In this document: piece by piece, positions 1-6,284 of the stretch
How positions within the stretch are numbered: position 1 is the stretch's first letter
Layout: each line of letters starts with the position of its first letter
Assembly (NCBI GenBank): GCA_949935895.1
Contig: CATLGL010000067.1
Span: 1 to 8,909, forward strand
Direction of reading: 5' to 3'
Length of the DNA stretch: 8,909 bases
Source of the DNA: an uncultured Clostridia bacterium
Lineage (GTDB): Bacteria > Bacillota > Clostridia > TANB77 > CAG-508
Notes under the pieces: model-generated
What the model was told of the DNA's origin: nothing
The model's input: the letters and a program-made list of their open reading frames with translations, nothing else
Databases searched by the model: none
Translations under genes and position numbers: made by a program

Positions 1-1747
1 TATTCCTCATAAATATTATTAGTACATCTATCAACAATCGTTTTTTGTTCTTCCGACAATCTTGAAAAAAGTGATTCTATAAAAGCAAGTACAAATTCTG
101 ATTTACTTTTAATTGCTTCTTTATCATCTTTTTCATATTGCAAAGAACTATCAAATGGATTTATATAAGTATTTGTATTAGTGCTTATACTTAATGATTG
201 CCCTCCAAAAGCCTTAATTAAAGGATAATATTCTCCGTTGAGGATCAATTACACATACATCATCTTCTGGGTATCGTAGTAATACCTGTTCTATTAAAAG
301 TTTTATTGAAAATGATTTTCCTGCTCCGACTTGTTGCTAAAACGCATCCATTTCCATTTAGTAATTTCTTTCTATCACAAAATACTGGATTTTTAGAAAC
401 AAGATTTATTCCATAAAAAATAGAATCCTCGTGCATCAAGTCCTTGGTATTGAAAGGAACATTGGTAGCAGTAGATTCCGAAGTTAATGAGCGTTGTATC
501 TGTAGATTATTCCAACCAAATGGAAGGCAATTTTGTAATCCTTCTAATTGTTGCCAATCTAGGTTATACAGAGTAATTAAATATTCATTTCCTATACTCT
601 TTACTAATTTTGTTGCTTTGTTTAATTCTTCAAGAGAATTTGCTTGAATACATATAAGAAAATTATTAGTAAATAACTTTTGTTTTTTCTTTTGAAGTGC
701 ATCTCGCAAATCTTGTGCATCACTTATTGCATCTTCTAGTTTTTCATCCAACACAGCCTCATAACTATAATTGTTCTTATTGGCTTTTTTAATTTTTTCT
801 AATCTCTCTGTTTTCATTCCAGAGATTTTTTTATTGACCATTTTTATAACTTTTGCAGGATCTGTAGGTGTAATATTTAATGTAGTAATTATATTATAAT
901 TTGTTATTGTTGTTATTCTATTATAAAATCTAGGTGTTACTGATTTTGGCAATTTGCTAACATATAACACACGAATATATTTACTTTCTCCTACTTTTAT
1001 ATAATTCTTTTCTCTAAATGAAACATCTTCTTTTGGAGCAATGACATCATATACACTTAATTTATTATCTATTGCATATTTAATAAAATTATCAATTCCA
1101 TTTTCTTCTGCAAGTTCATTATGAAATATATTATATAATGTTGCCATTCTTTCCACTATATTTACTCTTGTTATTTTTGATTTTAATTCCTTAAATTTTT
1201 CTTCTGTTCTTAATTGATATTGAAGAAATATATCTTGTGCTTCTTTCATATTTTCTGCTTTTGTTGTAATAACTACTTGTCTTTTCTCACATAAAATTTC
1301 TTCTTTATCTCCTATTGCTAGCTCTATAAGACTATTAAATTCATTTGCGATTTTAGATTCATTTTCATTTATACAATTTTCATTATATATAAATTTTTGC
1401 TTATAATCATTAGTTTTTACTGGTGTTCCAAAACAAACTACTTGTATGTGATCGTTATAATTAAATGAATGTAGAAATTCAACCCATTTTAGAAAGATAT
1501 TCTCTTGTTCTTCATAGTTTGCCTTTGCAAATGAAATGTCTTGATACTCAAAACAAACTGAAAAATGTGTATCATCTAGTTGGATTATTGAATTTTTTTC
1601 ATTAAAATCTTTAAAAAATGTATGTATCATTTGAGAAGTAGTTTTAGGTTTTGCTACTTTATGCTTCTGATATTTTTTTATTATTTTTGAAAAGATAGAT
1701 TCTTTTTCGGATTTCTTTTCATTCTTTTTTTCTTTTACCTTTTTCAA
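1..1747 (-). CDS. virB4: VirB4/TrbE-type ATPase, 3'-truncated, read across two +1 shifts at CGG
   Basis: VirB4 is the conserved ATPase that energises type IV channel assembly and substrate transfer at the inner membrane. From TTG 1747, 473 codons lead to an in-frame CGG at 328; skipping its C gives 30 more codons to a second in-frame CGG at 237, and skipping again leaves 78 codons open to the window edge, 581 residues visible. A basic Lys/Glu-rich N-terminus precedes the CagE/TrbE-like N-terminal domain. The first skip restores Walker A as ATSGAGKS (about 471-478); the second gives VIDPQGEYYPL, matching the DPxxEY segment, followed by GGQSLSIS and INPFD. The remaining C-terminal domain with Walker B lies outside the window. 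Without the shifts translation would end at 262-260, before any nucleotide-binding site. Confidence 0.88.
235..237 (-). other. +1 frameshift site at in-frame CGG (virB4 site 2)
   Basis: Reading is GAT CCT CAA CGG AGA; skipping the C gives CAA GGA GAA TAT, encoding DPQGEY. Skipping the C of CAA instead (position 240) would give DPNGEY, so the skipped base is not unique here, but glycine follows either way. The preceding codon ends in A, unlike the other five sites. Zero frame meets TAA after seven more codons. Confidence 0.85.
326..328 (-). other. +1 frameshift site at in-frame CGG (virB4 site 1)
   Basis: Reading is ACA AGT CGG AGC AGG AAA; skipping the C gives AGT GGA GCA GGA AAA TCA, encoding SGAGKS, the phosphate-binding loop. 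This is the clearest evidence that the decoded residue should be glycine. Zero frame ends 22 codons later. Confidence 0.92.
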
Positions 1748-1753
1748 TGTTTT

Positions 1754-1760
1754 CCTCCTT
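1754..1760 (-). promoter_or_regulatory. Ribosome binding site fixing a TTG start for virB4
   Basis: AAGGAGG starts directly after the preceding stop and lies six bases before TTG 1747-1745. An in-frame ATG at 1804 lies inside the upstream gene's hairpin; the seven-base consensus site and clean junction favour the TTG. Confidence 0.75.
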
Positions 1761-2006
1761 TTACTTGTGAAGGAGATTGGGAATAAAATACCAATCTCCT
1801 TCAACTAATTTTTTGAACATTCCTGTGTAGGTTAACTCTCCACAATATGGTTGTTTTTTTACTTTTCTTTTGAATATTGTGTAAAATACTACTCTAGTTT
1901 CTAAAATAGGATGTTTGTTATTATAAACTTTCATCCATTTAGCATTATGATTATTTAAGTAATATTCTAATAATGATTTTTCCCATTCACTTAAATTCAT
2001 TTGCAT
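1761..2006 (-). CDS. Unknown 81-residue protein between prgI and virB4
   Basis: A small gene starting at ATG 2006, overlapping the prgI stop by one base (TAATG) with GAGAGG just upstream, and ending at TAA 1763-1761 immediately before the virB4 ribosome binding site. I do not recognise it. The protein is aromatic and basic (EWEKSLLEYYLNNHNAKW; KRKVKKQPYC) with no clear membrane segment. Its last codons form a strong hairpin, so it may partly serve to couple or control translation of virB4. Overlapping start, good ribosome binding site and operon position support it being real. Confidence 0.7.
   Translation of the reverse strand: MQMNLSEWEKSLLEYYLNNHNAKWMKVYNNKHPILETRVVFYTIFKRKVKKQPYCGELTYTGMFKKLVEGDWYFIPNLLHK
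1768..1803 (-). promoter_or_regulatory. Strong hairpin before virB4 with an anti-ribosome-binding arm
   Basis: A 13-bp perfect inverted repeat (1768-1780 and 1791-1803) with a 10-base loop occupies the last codons of the 81-residue gene. On the transcript the downstream arm includes CUCCUU (1775-1770), which could instead pair with AAGGAG of the virB4 site nine bases further on (1760-1755). There is no U-run, so it is not an intrinsic terminator. Translation of the small gene through the hairpin would change which pairing forms, suggesting translational coupling. This is inferred from base pairing alone. Confidence 0.55.
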
Positions 2007-2629
2007 TACCTCTCTAACAGCTTTAAAAGAGCCTCTTGTTGCTCTTTTGATAGCTTTGATAATTTTTCTGATAATTCATTATTACTTGAAGTATTAGTTT
2101 CTTTAATTTCTTCTACTTCATCTATTTTTTCTTGTTTTACTTCTTTTATAGTTTCTATATTTTTAGAGCCTTCTGGATTTATTCCATATTTTTTTCTAGC
2201 CTTTTCTAGTATCTTGGCTTGTTTTTGTTCCATTTTTATTCTTTTAATTTCAGACTTTGAACTTGGTGCTTCTTCTTTTGGTAGTGTTTTCTGTTTGTTT
2301 TTCTTTTGATGTTGAATCTTATATTCCTCATCAGTCATATAATGAATTGGTTTTGCAAAAAGCATATAATGTCTAAACCAGTAAGGCATAATTTGTTCTG
2401 CTGGTAATTCGTGTATTTTCACAAATCCTATAAATCCTAATATTCCTGCTATTGCAATGATAATATAACTTGTTATTTCTTCTCCAATTTTACTTTTTAA
2501 GATTAAATAAGTAGGAACAACTGTGGCTATAATCAATATTGCAAATATCCATTGTCTAATATTAAAAAAATATATTTTTTCTTTATAATCCTTTATCTCA
2601 TCAAAAACTGTAATTTCTATATTATCCAT
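2006..2629 (-). CDS. prgI: PrgI family membrane protein (VirB3-like)
   Basis: A 207-residue protein from ATG 2629, with GGGAGG nine bases upstream inside the previous gene's last codons. The N-terminal 100 residues are typical of the PrgI family: a short cytoplasmic start (EITVFDEIKDYKEKI), two membrane segments near 26-45 and 53-71, then a PAEQIMPYWFRHYM segment. PrgI proteins are VirB3-like inner-membrane partners of the VirB4 ATPase and are normally encoded close upstream of it, as here. The C-terminal half (about 105-207) is a long Lys/Glu-rich region of probable coiled coil, ending SKEQQEALLKLLER, which extends beyond the core family length and may contact VirB4. The stop overlaps the next start as TAATG. 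Confidence 0.88.
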   Translation of the reverse strand: MDNIEITVFDEIKDYKEKIYFFNIRQWIFAILIIATVVPTYLILKSKIGEEITSYIIIAIAGILGFIGFVKIHELPAEQIMPYWFRHYMLFAKPIHYMTDEEYKIQHQKKNKQKTLPKEEAPSSKSEIKRIKMEQKQAKILEKARKKYGINPEGSKNIETIKEVKQEKIDEVEEIKETNTSSNNELSEKLSKLSKEQQEALLKLLER

Positions 2630-2631
2630 AC

Positions 2632-3459
2632 TTAATGACCTCCCGTTAGCTTCTCTGCAAATTGACTTGCATATTGTATAATTGCTAGATACATCCCATT
2701 TAAGAATAGTAATGCAACTATCGTTGATATTGCATTTGTCGAACCAACTGTACTACTTAATCCTGCAAGTCCAATCGAATATATATTTGTTGCCAAATAT
2801 ATAATTACTGCCTCTATTCCAACACTTGCTGCAAAAAGAAAATACTGAATTGCTTTGCCTCTCCCCTCATCATCAGCAGCGAGTGCTATTGGTATTGGCG
2901 AGAAAGCAAAACAAAGTATCAATTTTACTACTCGTAAGAATATTTGTGTCAAAATCTGCACTATCGTTGTCATAAATGGAATAAAGAGTATTAAATACAA
3001 ACCATAAGTCATTATGCTATCAACAAATCCATCTGGAACAGCGTTGATTAAAGTATCTGCTATATTTATTGAAGAATTACTATTACTTATGGCTTGTGTA
3101 ATATTAACAAAAATGTCATTTGTTATATTCATAATACTTGATAAGAAATCGTATCCATTTTGTATGAAGTATTTAAGCAAAAGAAAAGAAACGAAACTCA
3201 TTGCAAGTCGTTCCCAACTGATTCTTTCAACTTCCATTGATTTTTTTATCAAGTTGATCATAAAGAAAAGGATTAAAAGGCTCAATGCTATCGGAACAAT
3301 AACATCATTTACTGTTTTTCCAATAGACCATATATTTATCCCCTTTACATTAGAGAAATTTGTTAGTTTTTCCACTGTACCAATCAAATTTCCACTATCT
3401 ATGTCAACTCCAAAGACTGTAAATTTGAAACTATATAGAATCCTTATAATTCCATCCAA
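2632..3459 (-). CDS. trbL: TrbL/VirB6-like polytopic membrane protein
   Basis: A 275-residue inner-membrane channel component of the type IV secretion system, beginning at TTG 3459. About six hydrophobic segments are visible near residues 52-70, 84-100, 150-172, 176-195, 204-229 and 243-263. A polar region with SNSNSS lies between the second and third, and the conserved-looking loop ADDEGRGKAIQYF lies between the fourth and fifth. The number and spacing of segments, the FSPIPIALAADDEGR stretch and the position between a pilin-like gene and prgI fit TrbL/VirB6 proteins of Gram-positive elements. Its end carries GGGAGG, the ribosome binding site of prgI, so the two are coupled. The CGG at 2645-2643 is out of frame (ACG GGA) and the frame continues normally. 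Confidence 0.85.
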   Translation of the reverse strand: MDGIIRILYSFKFTVFGVDIDSGNLIGTVEKLTNFSNVKGINIWSIGKTVNDVIVPIALSLLILFFMINLIKKSMEVERISWERLAMSFVSFLLLKYFIQNGYDFLSSIMNITNDIFVNITQAISNSNSSINIADTLINAVPDGFVDSIMTYGLYLILFIPFMTTIVQILTQIFLRVVKLILCFAFSPIPIALAADDEGRGKAIQYFLFAASVGIEAVIIYLATNIYSIGLAGLSSTVGSTNAISTIVALLFLNGMYLAIIQYASQFAEKLTGGH

Positions 3460-3467
3460 TTACCTTT

Positions 3468-3474
3468 CCTCCTT
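3468..3474 (-). promoter_or_regulatory. Ribosome binding site fixing a TTG start for the trbL-like gene
   Basis: A consensus AAGGAGG lies directly after the pilin stop and eight bases before TTG 3459-3457. The nearby ATG in another frame (TTGG ATG GAA) meets a stop after two more codons, so the TTG is the start. Confidence 0.75.
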
Positions 3475-3793
3475 TTATAATCCAAATATACCTTTTGATT
3501 GTGCGATTGCAACAAGCATAAATCCAGCCATAAGAGTCATAAGTCCTCTACTCTTTCCCTCTGCATCTTCTCTTTGCCATCCCAATGCAAACATTACTCC
3601 GACCTACAAGTGCAATCACTCCACCTATTTTGGTTAACCAATCACAAGCAAAGTTTATAAATCCATCAATCGAATCAGTATTTGATGCTGCAAGAACTCT
3701 TGATTCTGCAAGAATCATAGTTCCCATTGCAGTTGTTCCAATAACAGTAAATTTTTCTTTTAATTTTCTAAATAAATTTTTTATTTTTCTCAT
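3475..3793 (-). CDS. VirB2/Maff2-like pilin, read across one +1 shift at CGG
   Basis: A small membrane protein of 105 residues (64 before and 41 after the skip) from ATG 3793, with GGAGG nine bases upstream, to TAA 3477-3475. It has a basic N-terminus (RKIKNLFRKLKEKF), a hydrophobic stretch ending LAESRVLAAS that resembles a signal peptide cleavage region, then two membrane segments (about 53-70 and 83-97) separated by a short polar loop, GWQREDAEGKSRG. This architecture and the KSRGLMTLMAG segment resemble VirB2/TrbC-like and Maff2-type channel or pilus subunits. The +1 shift at 3601 lies inside the first membrane segment and yields IALVGGVMFALG. In zero frame the protein ends with 17 polar residues and lacks the second membrane segment. 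It sits 15 bases before the trbL-like start. Confidence 0.8.
3599..3601 (-). other. +1 frameshift site at in-frame CGG (pilin gene)
   Basis: Reading is GTA GGT CGG AGT; skipping the C gives GGT GGA GTA ATG TTT, continuing an uninterrupted membrane helix and ending at the stop just before the next ribosome binding site. The CGG lies exactly 64 codons from the start, and the resumed frame runs 41 codons to its stop. Confidence 0.87.
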
Positions 3794-3805
3794 AATTTTT
3801 TACCT

Positions 3806-3838
3806 CCAATTAAAAAGAGATAAATCCCTTTTAATTGG
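3806..3838 (-). promoter_or_regulatory. Leader hairpin B, overlapping the pilin ribosome binding site
   Basis: A 10-bp perfect inverted repeat: arms 3806-3815 and 3829-3838 (CCAATTAAAA and TTTTAATTGG), loop of 13 bases. The arm nearer the gene contains the first two Gs of the GGAGG ribosome binding site (3807-3803) of the pilin gene, so forming B would partly hide the site. Forming hairpin A takes up 3812-3815 and would free it. This is a possible translational switch, inferred from pairing only. Confidence 0.5.
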
Positions 3839-3872
3839 CAAAGTAATCCAATTTCAAGATTTATCTCTTTTT
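3812..3872 (-). promoter_or_regulatory. Leader hairpin A, attenuator- or terminator-like
   Basis: A 15-bp perfect inverted repeat (3812-3826 with 3858-3872) fills the gap between the virD4 stop and the pilin gene. On the transcript the 3' arm ends in UUUUU, so it could act as a weak intrinsic terminator or attenuator, although the stem is AT-rich and the loop is 31 bases. Its 3' arm shares four bases (3812-3815) with hairpin B, so the two folds exclude each other. No convincing promoter lies in this 88-base gap. Confidence 0.5.
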
Positions 3873-3881
3873 GCTATTTAA

Positions 3882-5852
3882 TTATTTTTTTATTACTAAA
3901 TCCTCAAATTGGACTACTCCATTTTTCATAAGTGCTTTTATATCATCTTTATCAACCTCTTTTATCTCTGGTTTTTCAATAGGAATTGCAAATGACAATC
4001 CAGAATCACATAACATCTTGTAATCTGCATTTTCCCCATATTGCAATTCTTTTTTATGATTATATAGTTTTTGAGCATTGTGTTCTCGTGGCTCATATAA
4101 TTCTGAATAGTTTGGATGCTCTTTCAAGTTATATAGTTTAGAATAAAAAGCTCCTATACCTGCTAAAAATAATACACAATTACCACTTGGCATCTTTGAT
4201 AGTTCATCTAGAGTTGCAAGTTCTCTACCGAACTACATCCCAGTTGGTTGAAGTCGAACCTTGTCTTGCATAAGTTCTTCCAGATGACTTCTTGTACCAA
4301 GTCTTTTTACCTAGCAAAGCTACTAAATATTCTAATGTTTCTTTACTCATTCCTCCCAAGAATAATGTGCTATCACAACAGTCTAAAACAGATTCCCAAC
4401 TATCCTTATATTTTTGTTTTAATTGACTTAACGATTGTAAACCTACAGTAATTCCTACATTTAGTCCTCGAAGATATGCAAGTTCTTCAACAAACCTTGG
4501 TATTTCTCCGAAGTTGTGACCATTCATCCATATAGATTTCTACTGGTGTTGCTAAACTTCCATTACATAATTTTGCATTTTCATCTATTATTTCAAAAAT
4601 TTGTGTATAAAAAATACTAGCCAAATAGTTGAAAGTATTATTGCTAGGTTTTGTTATTATGAAATATGCAATTTTACCATTGCCAATATGCCTATTAGAT
4701 TCACTATTGATTTGTTTTAATAATGGTGAATCATCCTCTAAAGGCATACCTATTCTGTTAAGTTCCATTGTGTCAGTATTAGTCATATTTGCAATTTCTT
4801 TAATGTTAAATGAAGCTAATCGTGCAGTAGCGACCATTATAATGGTCGACATCATTTTGGGTGCAGATGCTGCTACTTTAAAATGCTTATATTGTTTTAC
4901 ACCGAATTGCCTCTGGTTCTTCTTTTGCCCAAGCATCAAAAAGTCTATCTAAATTTGAAACACCTGTAGAATCTGGATTTGATAATCTAATTAGATTCAA
5001 AATTGTTGTAAAATTTTGATGTGCTTTATCATAATGGCGAAGTGTATAATAAAATAATGCTTGAAGATATATCATTTCAGCCTTTTCCCAAAACGGATCT
5101 CCAGAAGTATTTTGTATATTATCACTTTTAGTATTTGCCATTAAGGTATTTATTAGACTCATTACATCATCCTCTTGGATTGGATGTTCTTCATCATAGT
5201 GACCAATGTTATTATGATTTTCTTTTATATACATAAGCGGATTGTAGCAGTCTGAACAAGATTTATCATCAAGATTAAGAACTTTTATTGTATATCCCTT
5301 TTTCTTCAATGAATAACCACAATCTCGAAGTAGCTCCCCTTTAGGATCAGTTACAATTATTGTGCCATTGCTACTTAAAATATTAGGTTTGAAATAATAC
5401 CTCGACTTTCCACTTCCAGGCCTACCTATTAAAATAACATGCCTGTTCATTTTGCTTACTTTCATATTTTTTGAAATTAACTCTGTTTGTGTTAAAATCA
5501 TATTATTCTCAAATTCTTTATCTCTTTTATCTTTTATATCATTTGCAGTTCTCCACTCTGCTGAACCATAAGTATTTTCTTGTAAATTTTTCTTACTTTG
5601 CATTTTATAAGTTTCATAAAACATTAAAACAAAAAAAGACACCCCTATAGACACAAGAAAATTATTTCTTGAAAAATCTATAGGAGTGTTTATTTTATAT
5701 AATTCATTCAAAGCAATAGTAAAATAATCTAAAGACCAATTTCCACCATTACTTGATACAAGAGTTGTTACTCTTAACATATAATAAAATATAATTGCAA
5801 AAACTATCACAAATATGACTTTTGAACTCTTTTTATTTCTTTTCACCAGCAT
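3882..5852 (-). CDS. virD4: VirD4-type coupling ATPase, read across three +1 shifts at CGG
   Basis: The type IV coupling protein links the relaxosome to the secretion channel and uses ATP at the inner membrane to move DNA. From ATG 5852 (AGGTGA seven bases upstream) it is encoded in four pieces that join exactly by skipping the C of in-frame CGG codons at 4904, 4510 and 4230, ending at TAA 3884-3882: 316+131+93+115 = 655 residues, a normal family length. Membrane segments are near residues 13-28 and 64-80. Walker A GRPGSGKS is at 143-150, TDPKGE at 168-173, Walker B YMDEW at about 440-444, followed by GEIPRF, then QSLSQLK, LFLGG and GRELATLDEL, all coupling-protein hallmarks. The glycines created by the skips fall in GVKQY, GEIP and GREL. 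Without the shifts the protein ends after residue 320, before Walker B. Decay to a pseudogene is unlikely because nothing else is damaged. Confidence 0.9.
4228..4230 (-). other. +1 frameshift site at in-frame CGG (virD4 site 3)
   Basis: Reading is GAT GTA GTT CGG TAG; skipping the C gives GTT GGT AGA GAA CTT, encoding VGREL, matching the GREL motif of VirD4 proteins. In zero frame the codon straight after CGG is a TAG stop, so failure to shift ends translation at once. The site is 279 bases (93 codons) after the previous resumption point, in frame. Confidence 0.9.
4508..4510 (-). other. +1 frameshift site at in-frame CGG (virD4 site 2)
   Basis: Reading is CAA CTT CGG AGA; skipping the C gives CTT GGA GAA ATA CCA, encoding LGEIP, the segment just after Walker B in coupling proteins (usually DEFANxGxIP, here DEWSQLGEIP). 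The CGG is 393 bases (131 codons) after the previous resumption point, in frame. Without the shift, TGA follows within seven codons. Confidence 0.9.
4902..4904 (-). other. +1 frameshift site at in-frame CGG (virD4 site 1)
   Basis: Reading is GCA ATT CGG TGT; skipping the C gives ATT GGT GTA AAA CAA, encoding IGVKQYKHFK, the family's xxVxQYxxFK region. In zero frame translation ends four codons after the CGG at TAA. The CGG begins 948 bases (316 codons) after the start, exactly in frame. Confidence 0.85.
5639..5689 (-). other. Imperfect hairpin inside the virD4 coding region
   Basis: Arms 5639-5650 and 5678-5689 pair over 12 positions with one G-U-type mismatch, and an inner stem 5654-5660/5665-5671 pairs over seven bases with a four-base loop. 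It lies in the codons just before and within the second membrane segment of VirD4. Hairpins of this size occur by chance in AT-rich DNA; the function is unknown. Confidence 0.35.
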
Positions 5853-5872
5853 ATATACATCACCTACCTTAT

Positions 5873-6283
5873 TTAATAATCTAGATTTATAGAATGTTCA
5901 TCTATAAGTTTATCTGGAGTAATTATATGAATATCCTCTCTACTTTTTATTTCTTCAAGAGTATAATCATACCAAGTCCAGCCAATAGAACCAAAATCAT
6001 ATACTTCTTTGGCACCATTCTTTGTATCTATAACTTTTTTCTCTGCTATATCTGTTTGAATTACTTTACCATTTTCTAATGTTTTACAAATATAGCAATC
6101 TGTATATTTATCATAAACAATTTGAAAGTCATTTGTAGAAAAGTTGTTTACGAATAATTCTGCTATACATTTTTCAAAATATGGTCTAGCCCATCCATTC
6201 CAACGATTTTCCTTTATATAATACCCTTCATAATATTCACTATTTCCTATATTAAAATATGCCTTTTCGTGTAAATTTTCCAT
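5873..6283 (-). CDS. Small Trp/Tyr-rich hypothetical protein
   Basis: A 136-residue protein from ATG 6283 to TAA 5875-5873. A GTG at 6292 is in frame three codons earlier, but AGGTGA (6294-6289) sits five bases before the ATG and overlaps the GTG, so the ATG is preferred. The stop of the upstream gene falls at 6287-6285, just before the start, as in translationally coupled genes. The protein is aromatic-rich, with EYYEGYYIKENRWNGWARPYF near the N-terminus and DFGSIGWTWYDYTLEEI near the C-terminus. There is no signal peptide or membrane segment. I cannot assign a function. It lies between a putative PcfB-like gene and virD4, so a role as an accessory of DNA transfer is possible but unproven. 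Confidence 0.75.
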   Translation of the reverse strand: MENLHEKAYFNIGNSEYYEGYYIKENRWNGWARPYFEKCIAELFVNNFSTNDFQIVYDKYTDCYICKTLENGKVIQTDIAEKKVIDTKNGAKEVYDFGSIGWTWYDYTLEEIKSREDIHIITPDKLIDEHSINLDY

Positions 6284-6284
6284 T

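Noticed and set aside
1748..1804. ATG at 1804 as the virB4 start
   Set aside because: It lies inside the upstream gene's 3' hairpin with no good ribosome binding site, while TTG 1747 has AAGGAGG six bases upstream.
2001..2309. Plus-strand open frames such as 2001-2309, 3014-3637 and 4629-4952
   Set aside because: They are antisense to well-supported genes, have Phe/Ser/Leu-rich composition typical of the complement of Lys/Glu-rich coding DNA, and show no family motifs.
3794..3881. A promoter in the virD4-pilin gap (TTGAAA with a downstream AT-rich hexamer)
   Set aside because: The possible -10 matches TATAAT at only about three positions, and the stretch is better explained by the two inverted repeats.
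235..4904. Simple pseudogenes from frameshift decay of virD4, virB4 and the pilin gene
   Set aside because: All six lesions are the same change (an extra C before an in-frame GGA or GGU codon), no internal stop or other indel exists in the restored frames, and all visible motifs are intact. Decay would give mixed lesions.
235..4904. Random sequencing or assembly indels
   Set aside because: None of the six lies in a long homopolymer, where such errors normally fall, and all place C at the first base of a glycine codon. Many other GGA and GGT codons in the same genes are untouched. A motif-specific systematic error cannot be fully excluded from sequence alone, so read data are named as the decisive check.
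235..4904. CGG simply reassigned to another amino acid (Trp, Gln or Gly are known cases)
   Set aside because: Reassignment alone would not repair the reading frame; each site also needs a +1 shift.
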